Shown here: in pieces, positions 34,127-43,667 of the stretch | Layout: every line of letters starts with the position of its first letter | Position numbering within the stretch: position 1 is the first letter of the stretch | Assembly: GCA_937858365.1 (NCBI GenBank) | Contig: CALLYK010000284.1 | Span: 1 to 64,000 of the forward strand | Length of the DNA: 64,000 bases | Origin: an uncultured Isosphaeraceae bacterium | Lineage (GTDB): Bacteria > Planctomycetota > Planctomycetia > Isosphaerales > Isosphaeraceae | Reading direction: 5' to 3' | The notes under the pieces: generated by a model | Databases searched by the model: none | Told to the model about the DNA's origin: nothing | Seen by the model: the letters and a program-made list of their open reading frames with translations, nothing else | Made by a program: the position numbers and the translations under genes

Positions 34127-35110
34127 ATGAGCGAGCGACGAGCATACCGCCCGATGCTGAACGACCGCCTGGAAGACCGATCGGTCCCCAGCGGCTTCGG
34201 TCCTCGCGCTTTGATATCCGTCCCCGCGCAAGACGCGGCGCAAGTCGCGCGCGCGTTCAACGATTTCGAGCGGACCTACGCGCAGGACGTCCGGACCATC
34301 CTATTGAAGTCCGGCACGACCGACCTGGCCGCCGCGCGCACGGCGTTCGACCAAGCGATCGCCACCGAACTCGGCAAGCTGAACACCAAGCTCGACGGGA
34401 TCGTCAACAACCTGCCAGCGAACACGACCCTGGACCAAGCCTTCTCGACGGCCCTGCTGTCAACGACACCGCCGGCAAGTCCCGACACGAGCTTGCAAGG
34501 CGTCCTCGCGGCCTTGAAGACCCCCACCGACACGACCTTCCGTTCCACGCGCAGCTTCATCCGACTAGGGACCAGCGCGATCGACTCGATCGGTGACAAG
34601 CTGACGGCCCAGGTCCGCAATTCACCGCCGCCGACGGGAAGCATCGACGCGACGACCTTGAAGGGGGACGTCCAGGCGGTCCACACCGCCTTCCGGACGT
34701 TCAACCAGTCGTATCGCGACGCGGTGAACAATGTGCTTCTCCCGTCCGGGACGACCGACCCGTCAACCAACCGCACGGCCTTCAACGCGGCCGTCTTGAC
34801 GGCCCTTCAGAAGCTCTCGACCGATGTGACGGCCGCCGTGGCGAACCTCCCCGCCGGCGTGACCACGACGTTGAACACGACACTCCAAAATCGACTGCTC
34901 TCCACGACCCCCGCCGCCAGCCCCGACAACAGCCTGCAAGGACGGCTCGCGGCCATCACGACACCGAAGTCCAACCGCTTCTTCGCGACCGCCTTCTTCC
35001 GCCTCCGCTCCTTCGGCGCGATCGGTGACGCCGAGTTCCAGGTAGTGCGCGACATCACAGACGCGGCATCCAAATATAACAGTTCGCTCTCGGGGACTGC
35101 GACGACTTGA
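34127..35110 (+). CDS. LEPR-XLL-like exported protein with internal duplication
   Basis: A 327-aa protein with AAGGAG before the ATG. The N-terminus reads NDRLEDRSVPSG, a variant of the planctomycete LExR-xLxS motif. The rest is two copies of an about 105-residue unit: residues about 38-150 (FERTYAQDV...SGTTD...LLSTTPPASPDTSLQG) and about 190-300 (FNQSYRDAV...SGTTD...LLSTTPAASPDNSLQG). The units are mostly helical and Thr/Ala-rich. No enzyme motif seen. Probably cell-surface or extracellular; function unknown. Confidence 0.75.
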   Translation: MSERRAYRPMLNDRLEDRSVPSGFGPRALISVPAQDAAQVARAFNDFERTYAQDVRTILLKSGTTDLAAARTAFDQAIATELGKLNTKLDGIVNNLPANTTLDQAFSTALLSTTPPASPDTSLQGVLAALKTPTDTTFRSTRSFIRLGTSAIDSIGDKLTAQVRNSPPPTGSIDATTLKGDVQAVHTAFRTFNQSYRDAVNNVLLPSGTTDPSTNRTAFNAAVLTALQKLSTDVTAAVANLPAGVTTTLNTTLQNRLLSTTPAASPDNSLQGRLAAITTPKSNRFFATAFFRLRSFGAIGDAEFQVVRDITDAASKYNSSLSGTATT

Positions 35111-35201
35111 TCATGCACGACCCCGGCCGGCTGGCTACAATTCTCTCCCGAAGCTTCGCGAAGGAAGAGAGTTGAGTTCGGCCGGCCGAGGGCGGTTCGT
35201 C

Positions 35202-37832
35202 ATGAATTTCCGACGGGTTTGGGTCCTGTGGGGGGCCAATGTGTGGTCGCGATCGCCCATGGCGGAGGCCTGGGTGGAACTCGGTCCGTGGCGGGACCGT
35301 CTCACGAACACGTTTCCCGGCTACGGGGCCCGACTTCTGAAAATCTTGCCGGGTCTGGCCACGCACCCAGGGCCCGATGGCACGGCACACGGGTTTCCGC
35401 CGGCCCTGGAGCGCGGAGTGGGCCTCGGGTTCGTCTTGGAGCGGGTGACGCTCGAACTTCAAACCCTCGCCGGCCACGCCCTCAGTTTCGGCGTCACGAC
35501 AGAGCACTCTCCTGAACCCGGATTGTGCAAGGTCGCGGTTGCCTACCTCGAGGAGCCGGTCGTTCAAGACGCCTTGAAGACCGCCTTACGGCTGGTGGAA
35601 GCGGCCTTATTGGACCAAGCGTTCGACCTGGCCCCCGAGGTTGAACGCCTGGCGCAGGTCGCCGAGCGGAACACCCTTGGCCGGACGACCGCCGCGATGA
35701 TGGCCGCGATCCGCCGGCGAGGGCTCCCGTTCGAACATCTCAACCCCAACGACGGCCGCTTCCTTCTCATCGGCCAAGGGTGCGAACAAAGGCGCTTGCG
35801 CGCGTCGGAGACCGATCGGACCAGCGCGATCGCCGTGCATCTCACCACCGACAAGGACCTGACGAAGCAACTGCTCGCCCGAATGGGCTTGCCCGTGCCG
35901 GAAGGCCGAGTCGTGACCGACGAAGAGCAAGCGTGGTCGGCCGCCGAGGAGTTGGGCGGCCCCGTCGCCGTCAAGCCTCTGGATCGCGACCTGGCCTGGG
36001 GCGTCGAGCTGAACCTGAAGACCAAGGAAGAGGTCCTCGCCGCTTTCCGGTCGGCCAAGGCGATGAGTTCGCGCGTCATCGTCGAACGCTACGCGCCCGG
36101 GACCGAACACCGCTTGCTCGTAGTCGCAGGACAGGTCGTCGCCGCGGCCAACATCACGCCGCCGATGGTCACCGGCGACGGCGTATCGACCATCAAGGAC
36201 CTCGTCGAGACCGCCAACAAAGACCCCCATCGCGACGACGCCTATCGGACGCCGCGCGCGAAGATCTTGGTGGACGAAAAGGCCGAGGCCGCACTCGGGC
36301 GCCAGGGACTTACGTTCGAATCGGTCCCCGAAGCGGGCAAGATCGTGATCTTAAGACATGATCCCCCCTTCATCGAGAGCGGCGGCGACCTGCGGGACGT
36401 GACCGACCGCGTGCATCCGGACGTGGCCGAACGCGCCATCGAGGCAACCCGCGTGGTGGGCCTGGATGTCGCCGGCTTGGACATCGTCGCGGAGGACATT
36501 AGTCGGCCCCTGGAGGAGCAAGGGGCGGTGATCGTCGAGGTGAACTCCGGTCCCGGCTTGTGGCTGCACATGGCCCCCTACTCGAACCGCGATCGCGCCG
36601 TGGCCGACGCCGTCATCGCCTCGCTCGTGCCCGAGGGCCGGACCGCGCGAATACCAACAGTAGGCGTGACCGGCGTGAACGGCAAGACGACCACCAGCCG
36701 CTTGATCGCTCACGTGCTGCGAAGCACGGGGAAGATGATCGGCCTGGCCTGCACCGACGGCCTGTTCATCGGCGATCGGCGCATCTCGGCCCACGACTGC
36801 AGTGGGCCCAACAGCGCGCGCGACCTCTTGCGAAACCCGGCCGTGGAAATGGCCGTGCTGGAAACGGCCCGGGGCGGGATCTTACGCGAAGGACTCGGCA
36901 TCGACTACGTGGACGCGGCCGTCGTCACCAACATCGGCGCGGGGGACCATCTGGGACACAAGGGGATCGACACACCCGAGGCCCTCGCCTGGGTGAAATC
37001 GACCTTGGTAAAGGCGGTGCGTCCGGGTCTTGGCGTCGCCGTCCTCAACGCGGCCGACCCGCTCGTGGCCGGCATGGCGGCCGTTTGCCCTGGGCGCGTG
37101 AGTCACTTCGCCGTAAGCGAAGAGGCACCTCTCATCGCCCAGACAAGGGCCCAAGGGGGAACGGTCGCGTTCGTGCGCGATGGGTGGATCACACTGGCGC
37201 GAGGCGACGCGGTCCGCCCCTTGATCGCCTTGTCTCGCGTGCCCCTGACTCACGGCGGGGCGGTCGCTTTTCAAGTGGAAAACGTCTTGGCTGCCGCGCT
37301 CGCTTGCGTCGAGCTTCAGATCGACGAAGACCACATCCGCTCGGGTTTGGAAACGTTCACTGGAGACCCGGAACAAGCCCCTGGACGTTTCAATGTCCTG
37401 AAAGCGAACGGCGCCACGATCATTGTCGATTTCGGCCACAACGCATCGGCCTTGCAAGCGGTGGTCGACGCCCTCGACCACCTTCCTCCCCACAAGCGGC
37501 GCTCGGTCGTCTACAGCGGCTGCAATCGCCGCGACGACGACGTCCTCCGTCAAGGAGAAATCCTTGGCTCGGGGTTCGACCAAGTCTGGCTCTACGCCGA
37601 CCGCGACAACACCGATCGCGAGGACGGCGAGCTGAACCGCCTGGTCCGACAAGGCATGAGTCAGGTGGCGCCGCGGGCGCGACGGGTCGTCGAGTTTTCC
37701 GAAGAGTTCGAGGCGATCGAAGCGGCCCTAGGCGACCTTCGGCCGGGCGACCTGCTGGTCCTGAGCGTGGCCACGATCGACCGTTGCATCGACCTCGTGC
37801 GCCGGAGGTTCGGCCTCGCCGTCGAAGCTTGA
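35202..37832 (+). CDS. cphA: Cyanophycin synthetase-like protein
   Basis: An 876-aa protein with the CphA layout. N-terminal domain (VLWGANVWSRSPMAEAWVEL), then an ATP-grasp domain at about residues 210-470 (GGPVAVKPLDRDLAWGV, VIVEVNSGPGLWLHMAP), then a Mur-ligase-like domain with P-loop GVTGVNGKTTTSRLI near residue 488 and IVDFGHNASAL. CphA polymerises Asp and Arg into cyanophycin, a nitrogen reserve. The ATG at 35202 with GAGGGCGG upstream is preferred over the TTG at 35172. No cyanophycinase gene is nearby, so a different amino-acid ligase product is possible. Confidence 0.9.
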   Translation: MNFRRVWVLWGANVWSRSPMAEAWVELGPWRDRLTNTFPGYGARLLKILPGLATHPGPDGTAHGFPPALERGVGLGFVLERVTLELQTLAGHALSFGVTTEHSPEPGLCKVAVAYLEEPVVQDALKTALRLVEAALLDQAFDLAPEVERLAQVAERNTLGRTTAAMMAAIRRRGLPFEHLNPNDGRFLLIGQGCEQRRLRASETDRTSAIAVHLTTDKDLTKQLLARMGLPVPEGRVVTDEEQAWSAAEELGGPVAVKPLDRDLAWGVELNLKTKEEVLAAFRSAKAMSSRVIVERYAPGTEHRLLVVAGQVVAAANITPPMVTGDGVSTIKDLVETANKDPHRDDAYRTPRAKILVDEKAEAALGRQGLTFESVPEAGKIVILRHDPPFIESGGDLRDVTDRVHPDVAERAIEATRVVGLDVAGLDIVAEDISRPLEEQGAVIVEVNSGPGLWLHMAPYSNRDRAVADAVIASLVPEGRTARIPTVGVTGVNGKTTTSRLIAHVLRSTGKMIGLACTDGLFIGDRRISAHDCSGPNSARDLLRNPAVEMAVLETARGGILREGLGIDYVDAAVVTNIGAGDHLGHKGIDTPEALAWVKSTLVKAVRPGLGVAVLNAADPLVAGMAAVCPGRVSHFAVSEEAPLIAQTRAQGGTVAFVRDGWITLARGDAVRPLIALSRVPLTHGGAVAFQVENVLAAALACVELQIDEDHIRSGLETFTGDPEQAPGRFNVLKANGATIIVDFGHNASALQAVVDALDHLPPHKRRSVVYSGCNRRDDDVLRQGEILGSGFDQVWLYADRDNTDREDGELNRLVRQGMSQVAPRARRVVEFSEEFEAIEAALGDLRPGDLLVLSVATIDRCIDLVRRRFGLAVEA

Positions 37833-38141
37833 GGTTGCGTTATGTCAACATCGAAGGGCGACCCCTTGCAACCACCGATCGCCTGAGTAAACTCCCAGTC
37901 GTTCCTCCCCTGTCCAGGCTTTTTTCTTACGACCATCCTAGCTCGCGCCACAACGTCCATCGAGGGCTGCCCCTTCCGGTTGTCGCGCGCCGCGGACGTA
38001 TGTCGTCCCCTGACATCCAGGCACAAGGCGCGTGTCATCGCGCCCCCTTCATGGTCCTAGGCTTGGATCAAAGGACCTTGTGGGACGAGGAGTGCATTGG
38101 CCAGGAAGGCCCCGATCGACCCCGAAGGGGGGGCAGGCAAA
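37833..38141. other. 309 bp intergenic region
   Basis: No gene, tRNA or clear promoter seen. Just after cphA, GGTTGC and GCAACC (37835-37880 area) enclose AAGGGCGACCCCTT, a nested weak hairpin that could terminate cphA. A G-rich ribosome site (GAAGGGGGGG) ends the region before the next start at 38142. Confidence 0.4.
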
Positions 38142-39107
38142 ATGAAGGGCGGCACGAAGCGGGCCCGGCGCGTTCGGCTGGAGATGGAATCATTGGATGG
38201 TCGGACCTTGCCGTCGGCCGGAGTGACAGCCACGCTGGCTCGCGGCGTCCTAACCATCGTGGGGACCGCCGGCGACGACACGATCACCGTCGGCGTGACG
38301 CAACCCAGCGGCAATCGAGGCGTGAACGCGGCGTTGGTTAGCGTCCTGGGCGTGCGGCAATTTCCCGCAAAGCTCGTTCAACAGATTGTGATTCGCGGTG
38401 GTGTGGGGAACGATCGGGTCACGCTCACGCAGACGGCCCAGAGACTCATCCCCGCGCGAATCACCCTCGGCGACGGCAACAACGTGGTCCGCACGGGGCG
38501 TGAGGCCGACACGATCGTCGTCGGCAATGGCAACAACGTGGTCTCCAGTGGCGGAGGGCGCGACACCATCCGGTACGGCGGCGGGGTCAACCTGATCAAC
38601 GGTGTGAGCACGGCGCCGCCTTCCAGCGCGGACCCTCCGGGCGGCCCCGTCATCTTCCCGCCGCCGTCCTTGCTCCCCGTCACGCCGCCGTCCTCGCTCC
38701 TCGGCGACCCAGTTTCCACGCTGGAGCGAACGATCATCGACCTCATCAATCAAGAGCGCGTGTCGGCGGGCCTGTCCCCCTTGCAAGTGAACCAGAAACT
38801 CTGCGCCGCCGCTCAAATCCAGGCGAAGAACATGGCCCGACTCAATGAGTTCGGCCACGTGCTGGCCGACACGTCCACCCCCTCGCCCCTCGATCGCTTG
38901 CGCGCGGTGGGTTATTCCTATGGGGCGGCCGGCGAGAACATCGCTTACAACTACCAAGGCCCGCGACAAGTCGTGGCCGGCTGGATGGGTTCACAAGGCC
39001 ATCGGGCCAACATTCTCGACGGCGACTACACCGAGACGGGTCTCGCCGTGCGGTTCAACTCCGACGGTGAACCTTATTATGTTCAGGTTTTCGGATCACC
39101 TATGTGA
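38142..39107 (+). CDS. LEPR-XLL-like exported CAP-domain protein
   Basis: A 321-aa protein. N-terminus MESLDGRTLPSAG is an LEPR-XLL-like export motif. A short beta region with GDDTITVG, GNDRVTL and GGGRDTIRYGGG (calcium-binding RTX-like turns) follows, then a Pro/Ser linker. The C-terminal CAP/SCP domain runs from about residue 205 (INQERVSAGLSPLQVNQKL, FGHVLADT, AAGENIAYNY, GHRANILDGDYTETGLAV). CAP domains are extracellular and bind lipids or act on cell-wall partners. The ATG at 38142 is chosen over TTG 38097. Its 3' end overlaps trmB by 12 bp. Confidence 0.83.
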   Translation: MKGGTKRARRVRLEMESLDGRTLPSAGVTATLARGVLTIVGTAGDDTITVGVTQPSGNRGVNAALVSVLGVRQFPAKLVQQIVIRGGVGNDRVTLTQTAQRLIPARITLGDGNNVVRTGREADTIVVGNGNNVVSSGGGRDTIRYGGGVNLINGVSTAPPSSADPPGGPVIFPPPSLLPVTPPSSLLGDPVSTLERTIIDLINQERVSAGLSPLQVNQKLCAAAQIQAKNMARLNEFGHVLADTSTPSPLDRLRAVGYSYGAAGENIAYNYQGPRQVVAGWMGSQGHRANILDGDYTETGLAVRFNSDGEPYYVQVFGSPM

Positions 39108-39857
39108 TGCCTCGCGGGCGTCGAGTTCGGCCCACGGTCCCTCGCTTCGGAAGACGGGCGACGGCAGGGCCTCCGCGAGGACAAGGGCCTCGCGCTCGGC
39201 CAGACCATCACGCCGAAGGCCCCACCCCCGATAGATTGTCAGGCCGCGCGAACGCGCCAAGATCTCGCGCCGACTGCGGCCTTCGGGGGCGTCGGGCCAC
39301 GGGCCCGGCGCTTCTTGAAACTCGAAGAAGACCGGGAAGACACGGGTAAAATAGGCCCAGTAATCCGCGTGGTCCGTCTGGACCACTACCATTCCGCCTG
39401 GTCGCAGGGCGCGATGAACGTGGGCCAGGAAGCGCGGCGTGATCAGACGTCGATGGGCCTGACGCGGGTCCCGGAACGGTTGCGGGTGGTAGATGTGGAC
39501 CTCCGCGACGCTCGCGGCGGGTAAGTACTCGCGCGCGATCGTTTGCGCGTCGCGGACGGCGAACCGAACGTTGTGGAGGCCGCGCTGGTTGGCCCTTCGG
39601 GTCGCGTAACGAATCACCACGGGCAAGATGTCACTGGCGAAGTGGTCGTGGTCGGGCCTCGCCAGGGCGCTATGGAGCGTGTAGCGCCCGTTGCCACACC
39701 CCAGTTCGACGACGACAGGCGCCACGCGACCGAAGACGTCCGCGAAGTTGAGCGGCCCGGTCGGGGGGAGTCGCTTGATGGCCGTCTTCGCCCACTGGTC
39801 GGTCGGCAGGACCGTTCCAGGGATGGGCTCGCCGAAATCGGTTTCCACTTCGTTCAT
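39096..39857 (-). CDS. trmB: tRNA (guanine-N7-)-methyltransferase
   Basis: A 253-aa SAM-dependent methyltransferase that makes m7G46 in tRNA. VVVELGCGNGRYTL is the SAM-binding motif. ASDILPVVIRYATRRANQRGLHNVRF matches the TrmB core, and VVVQTDHADYWAYFTRVF follows. The usual FPDPWPK signature reads IYHPQPFRDPRQAHRR, a variant I associate with planctomycete TrmB. The C-terminus is longer than in E. coli. The start overlaps the upstream esterase stop by 4 bp, so translation is coupled. Confidence 0.85.
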   Translation of the reverse strand: MNEVETDFGEPIPGTVLPTDQWAKTAIKRLPPTGPLNFADVFGRVAPVVVELGCGNGRYTLHSALARPDHDHFASDILPVVIRYATRRANQRGLHNVRFAVRDAQTIAREYLPAASVAEVHIYHPQPFRDPRQAHRRLITPRFLAHVHRALRPGGMVVVQTDHADYWAYFTRVFPVFFEFQEAPGPWPDAPEGRSRREILARSRGLTIYRGWGLRRDGLAEREALVLAEALPSPVFRSEGPWAELDAREASHR

Positions 39858-41602
39858 GGAGGGCCAACGTGTCCGGCGGCGGTCGTGTCGATCGCTCCCA
39901 CATGCTCGCGCAGCTGGCGCCGCACTTCTTCTATCGTAGCGGGCAAGTCGTTCAAGCCAATGTGCTGCCCTTCCACGAACATCTCCGGGACGTCGTCAAG
40001 ATGGGCGCTTCGATAGGAAACAACGCCGTCGCTCAACCCTTCCCGCGAATCCTCCGAACCTTCGAGGAAACCGATGATCGAAGACCAGGTCACCCAAGGG
40101 GCGCGCGGCATCCGGTCGAACGCTCGGAGGAGCGGCTCGTCTTCTTGAAGGTTGCTGATGCCGCTTAGCGGTTGATTTCCCAAGTCGCGTTGGAAGACGT
40201 CGCGGCCGTTGAGCTCGAGGATTTCGCGGATCGCGTCGGGCCCCGGCCCGCGCCTGCGGACGATCGCCGTCCCAAACAACGCATCGACCCGGTTCGCCAA
40301 CAGACTCCCGCGATGAGGCACGCCGATGAGGACCAGCCGCGCGATCGCCGGGTCGGGCCGGAAGAACATCACGTCCTCAACGAAGGCGCGCGTGGAAGGG
40401 GCCATCGCCAATTGATCGAGCGGCCTGGTGAAGACGGCGTTTTGCAGGACCTCACCACTCTCCTGGGCGAGCAGCTTGCCGATGATGCCGCCCAAGCTGT
40501 GTGTGACCACGACCATCCGCCCCAAGGCCGGGTCCTTGCTCTCCGGATCGAGCGCCAGGCGCAGGTCTCGCAGCGAAGTGCGAACGCGCCAGGCGCTCAC
40601 GGGCACCGAATGGCCGGTGGCGTAAAGGGCCACCCAAAATTGATAGCGAGAGCGGACCAACGGGTCCCCTTGCAGGGCGTTGATCATCGGCAGCCAGGTC
40701 CGCGGGCTCGACCAGAGCCCGTGGACGAAAAGGACCGGTATCTTGCCCGGCTGATAGGGCGTGATCATGAAGACGCCGGATCGCGGCCAGACAAAGCCGG
40801 GATTGAACAGACCTTGGTATTCGAGGCCGCGCATTCCCCGATGCCCGAGCATCATCGTCAGAGGCGTGGTGAAGTCGGCGGCCAACTCGGGGCCTTCGTT
40901 CCAGGGGTTGTGCAAGTCGACAACCAAGCGACCGCTCTCGGTCGTACGGGCGACCGCGGTCGTGGCGACGCGGTACTCGTCGGCCATCGCCCGATACGGC
41001 AGTGGACGCTCTTCCGCGACACCCGGCAACGACTGGGCGCCGATCAGAGGCACACCCCAACCGTCACGACGCTGAAGGGGCGCGAGGTTCGACACGCCGT
41101 AATCCGAAGCGATCAGCAAGCGATCAAAGAGCAAGGGGGCCCAGAATGGGTCCATGATGTTCACGTCGATACCCGCCGCCGCCATACGGGCCGACCAATC
41201 GCGGCGCGAGTGGTCCGTCCCGGCGACGCGCAAGATCCGTTCGACCGCGCGATTGTGGACGACCGCGTCACCGCGCGCGACCGCCAGTCCAGCGGCATCG
41301 CGATAGCGGCCCAGGGCCCCTTCAGGACTCAGGGCCTCCAGGCGAAGCCCTTCCGCCAGCGCCTCTTCCGTGTCAGAAGAGACCGGCCGTTCGCCAATCA
41401 CGGTGGGTCGAATGGAGGCGAACGGCCGGTGATGAACGCGGGGCGACTCGCAACCCGAACAAACGAGCAGCGCGAAGCAAAGCGACTGCGCGAGCAAACT
41501 GCCTTGAATGCGTCCCAGCGTCACGGCCACCTCGAAGGTGTGGCGGAGAGCGGCCTGCCTCGCGTTCGAGGCAAGCCTATCGCATGGGTCGCGATGCGCC
41601 AA
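39854..41602 (-). CDS. Alpha/beta-hydrolase (esterase/lipase-like), probable lipoprotein
   Basis: A 582-aa exported hydrolase. The signal region SLLAQSLCFALLVCSGC ends in a lipobox-like CSGC. The catalytic half begins with VLFVHGLWSSPRTWLPM (oxyanion strand), then VVTHSLGGIIGKLL (nucleophile Ser), SDGVVSYRSAHL (Asp) and EGQHIGL (His), the PGAP1/lipase order. The N-terminal 290 residues are of unknown function. Translation may start at a GTG near 41530 or 41524 rather than 41602, which would place the signal peptide at the start. It is coupled to trmB. Confidence 0.85.
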   Translation of the reverse strand: MAHRDPCDRLASNARQAALRHTFEVAVTLGRIQGSLLAQSLCFALLVCSGCESPRVHHRPFASIRPTVIGERPVSSDTEEALAEGLRLEALSPEGALGRYRDAAGLAVARGDAVVHNRAVERILRVAGTDHSRRDWSARMAAAGIDVNIMDPFWAPLLFDRLLIASDYGVSNLAPLQRRDGWGVPLIGAQSLPGVAEERPLPYRAMADEYRVATTAVARTTESGRLVVDLHNPWNEGPELAADFTTPLTMMLGHRGMRGLEYQGLFNPGFVWPRSGVFMITPYQPGKIPVLFVHGLWSSPRTWLPMINALQGDPLVRSRYQFWVALYATGHSVPVSAWRVRTSLRDLRLALDPESKDPALGRMVVVTHSLGGIIGKLLAQESGEVLQNAVFTRPLDQLAMAPSTRAFVEDVMFFRPDPAIARLVLIGVPHRGSLLANRVDALFGTAIVRRRGPGPDAIREILELNGRDVFQRDLGNQPLSGISNLQEDEPLLRAFDRMPRAPWVTWSSIIGFLEGSEDSREGLSDGVVSYRSAHLDDVPEMFVEGQHIGLNDLPATIEEVRRQLREHVGAIDTTAAGHVGPP

Positions 41603-41659
41603 ATCGGCGCGGGCATGGCCCGCTCGATACGAACGCGCCGGCCCGCACGGCCGACCAAC

Positions 41660-42502
41660 TCAACGGCCCGCCGTCCGTACCGGGTTGAGGAAGCCGATCG
41701 GTATCATCGTGCCGTCGGGGACGAACGAGCCCACGTTCTCGATCCCGCCGCCAAAGGCCCCTTTGGTCCACATTGCGAACGTGTAATCGCTCAACGAGGC
41801 GCCCGTCGATGGTAGGGCCTTCAGGTCCACATAGACGCGCACGACCGAGCCTTTCACCATCAGGTCTTTGGCGGATACCGACTTGACAGCGCCGGTCCGG
41901 AGGTCGGTCACGGTCGCCGAGTTGTTCTTGCCGAACGGGCCGACGTTCACGGTCACGAGGGCATCAGGTGTGAGGCTCGGTTGGGACCCGAAGATCGGCC
42001 CGTGGGCCGCACCGGCGCCGCGATTGATGCCGAAGACGACCTGAGAGGGGACGGCCTCGTCAAACTTCCCACGCATGACGCCCGCCAGTTCGAGCTTCTT
42101 GTTAGGCAAGACGATCGCGCCCGCGAGTGTGGCGGTCAGATGGTCGAAGCGTTGGCCCGTGTACAGCGGTTGCCAGTTCGAGATCTTGGCCGCGCCGCCC
42201 GGTGTGTTGAACGAGGTCCGCTGACCAAGGATGAACTGGTTGATGATCGACCGGTAGTTGGGGACCTGACGTTTGACGAGCGTGACGAACTCGTTCCCCG
42301 CCCCACCGTTCAGGGCGTTTATCACGGCGGCGGCACCCTCGGGGTCATATCGGACCCCCGATGGCAGCACCAAGCGCGGCATCGCTTTGGAGACCAAGGC
42401 GCCGAGGTCGAACGTCCCCGTGCCACCCATCAAGGCCCGGCCTTCCAAGAGGGCCACTTCCAGTTCGAAGGTCCGCACCGGCCTCTTGCCCATCATGACC
42501 AA
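41660..42502 (-). CDS. LEPR-XLL-like exported protein, hypothetical
   Basis: A 280-aa protein opening ELEVALLEGRALMGG, an LEPR-XLL-like motif near residues 19-25. The mature part is beta-rich and Gly/Asn-rich, with FVTLVKRQVPNYRSIINQFILGQR, TATLAGAIVLPNKKLELAG and VTVNVGPFGKNNSATVTDL. No catalytic motif is recognised. Several Met codons at the start (MVMMGK) leave the exact start open by up to four residues. Probably surface or extracellular. Confidence 0.72.
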   Translation of the reverse strand: MVMMGKRPVRTFELEVALLEGRALMGGTGTFDLGALVSKAMPRLVLPSGVRYDPEGAAAVINALNGGAGNEFVTLVKRQVPNYRSIINQFILGQRTSFNTPGGAAKISNWQPLYTGQRFDHLTATLAGAIVLPNKKLELAGVMRGKFDEAVPSQVVFGINRGAGAAHGPIFGSQPSLTPDALVTVNVGPFGKNNSATVTDLRTGAVKSVSAKDLMVKGSVVRVYVDLKALPSTGASLSDYTFAMWTKGAFGGGIENVGSFVPDGTMIPIGFLNPVRTAGR

Positions 42503-42600
42503 CCCTCCGAGCCGCGCGTCTCACTCGGCGCCCGGCCCGCGCCGTCACGCCGAACCCATATCCAGCATAAGGCGCGCCGGGAGGTCCGTCAAAAGGGCCG

Positions 42601-43362
42601 TCATGCGGAAGGTAAGTCCATCGTCCCGACCGCGTACCAGTAGATCGCCAAAAAATGACACGACGCCCCTACCAAGACGAGCAGGTGCCAGATCAGGTGA
42701 TGGTAGCGTAAACGCCTGGCCGAGTAAAAAACGACGCCGATCGTGTAGGCGAGGCCGCCGCCCCAAAGGAGGACCTGGCCGACTGGAGGAAGCACGACCG
42801 AGAGTTGTCGGATCGCCATGATCCCGAGCCAGCCCATCACCAGGCAAAGGCCCGCCGTGATCGCTGGATAACGAAGGTCGCCCGCCATGGTCAAGACGAC
42901 CCCCACCAGGGCCAGTCCCCAAACCAGACCGAAGAGGGTCCATCCCAAGGTCCCGCGGATCAAGACGACCGTGAAGGGGGTGTATGTCCCAGCGATGAGG
43001 AGGAAAATCGCGGCGTTGTCCACGAACTCGAAGAACCGCTTGGCCCGACCTCCCGGCAACCCGTGGTAAAGCGACGAGGCCGCGAAGACGAGCACGATCG
43101 CCAGGCCAAACGCCAAGGCGCTGAGCACGCGGCTCACCTCGCCCGTACTTACCGCGGCCGTCACAAGCACGGGCACCGCGACGAGCGCGGCGAGAAAGCC
43201 GAACCCGTGGCTGAGGCTGTTCGCGACCTCTTCTCGCCTCGTCCGAACACGTGAGGCATTCACTTGCGCGACCAGCGGCGTTTCTGAACTTGTCATCGGC
43301 ACGGGTCGTCTTTCGTGAGTCTCGGTGGGTGTGCGTTGTGATTCAGTGGGCGGCGACGTCAT
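42601..43362 (-). CDS. Hemolysin III / PAQR family membrane protein
   Basis: A 253-aa integral membrane protein with seven predicted helices. Landmarks: EEVANSLSHGFGFLAALVAV at the first helix, FAASSLYHGLPGGRAKRFFEFVDNAAIFLLIAGTYTPF, and YHHLIWHLLVLVGASCHFLAIYWY. These supply the conserved SLYH, D and HLLVLxGxxxHF residues that bind zinc in the PAQR/CREST group. The family includes TrhA (membrane energetics) and hemolysin III. The frame is open to 43572; the ATG at 43362 follows AGGGTG and removes a charged extension. Confidence 0.88.
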   Translation of the reverse strand: MTSPPTESQRTPTETHERRPVPMTSSETPLVAQVNASRVRTRREEVANSLSHGFGFLAALVAVPVLVTAAVSTGEVSRVLSALAFGLAIVLVFAASSLYHGLPGGRAKRFFEFVDNAAIFLLIAGTYTPFTVVLIRGTLGWTLFGLVWGLALVGVVLTMAGDLRYPAITAGLCLVMGWLGIMAIRQLSVVLPPVGQVLLWGGGLAYTIGVVFYSARRLRYHHLIWHLLVLVGASCHFLAIYWYAVGTMDLPSA

Positions 43363-43667
43363 GGCGACACCCTGAAAGATAAATCGGCATCCGTGACCGC
43401 GAGAACTGGGCCCGTCCCGGGGAAGCGACCTTCGCTCCGTCTCGCAATCCGCGCGATCGTCAAAACGCGGACCTTGTCCTCTTCCAATCACAAGGAGGAC
43501 CACTCCATCATAACCGCATTTTTGATCGCGGTGCCAGGCCGACCCGATTTCCAGTGTCATCCCAGGGACCACTCACGCTCTCCCGTTTGGCCTGGGGTGC
43601 GAGGTGCTTTTTCCTCGGACGAGTCGAACGTGGGACGGATCGCGGTGTGCCATTCCTCGGGGCCCGC
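43363..43667. other. 305 bp intergenic region
   Basis: Between the hemolysin III start and the acyl-CoA dehydrogenase-like stop, both on the minus strand. Presumably holds the hemolysin III promoter. No gene, repeat or strong promoter recognised. Confidence 0.4.

Noticed and set aside
36560-38341. 593-codon plus-strand frame overlapping cphA
   Set aside because: Shadow of high-GC codon use: Arg/Gly/Pro-rich, no domains, and the overlapping cphA frame is complete with clear motifs.
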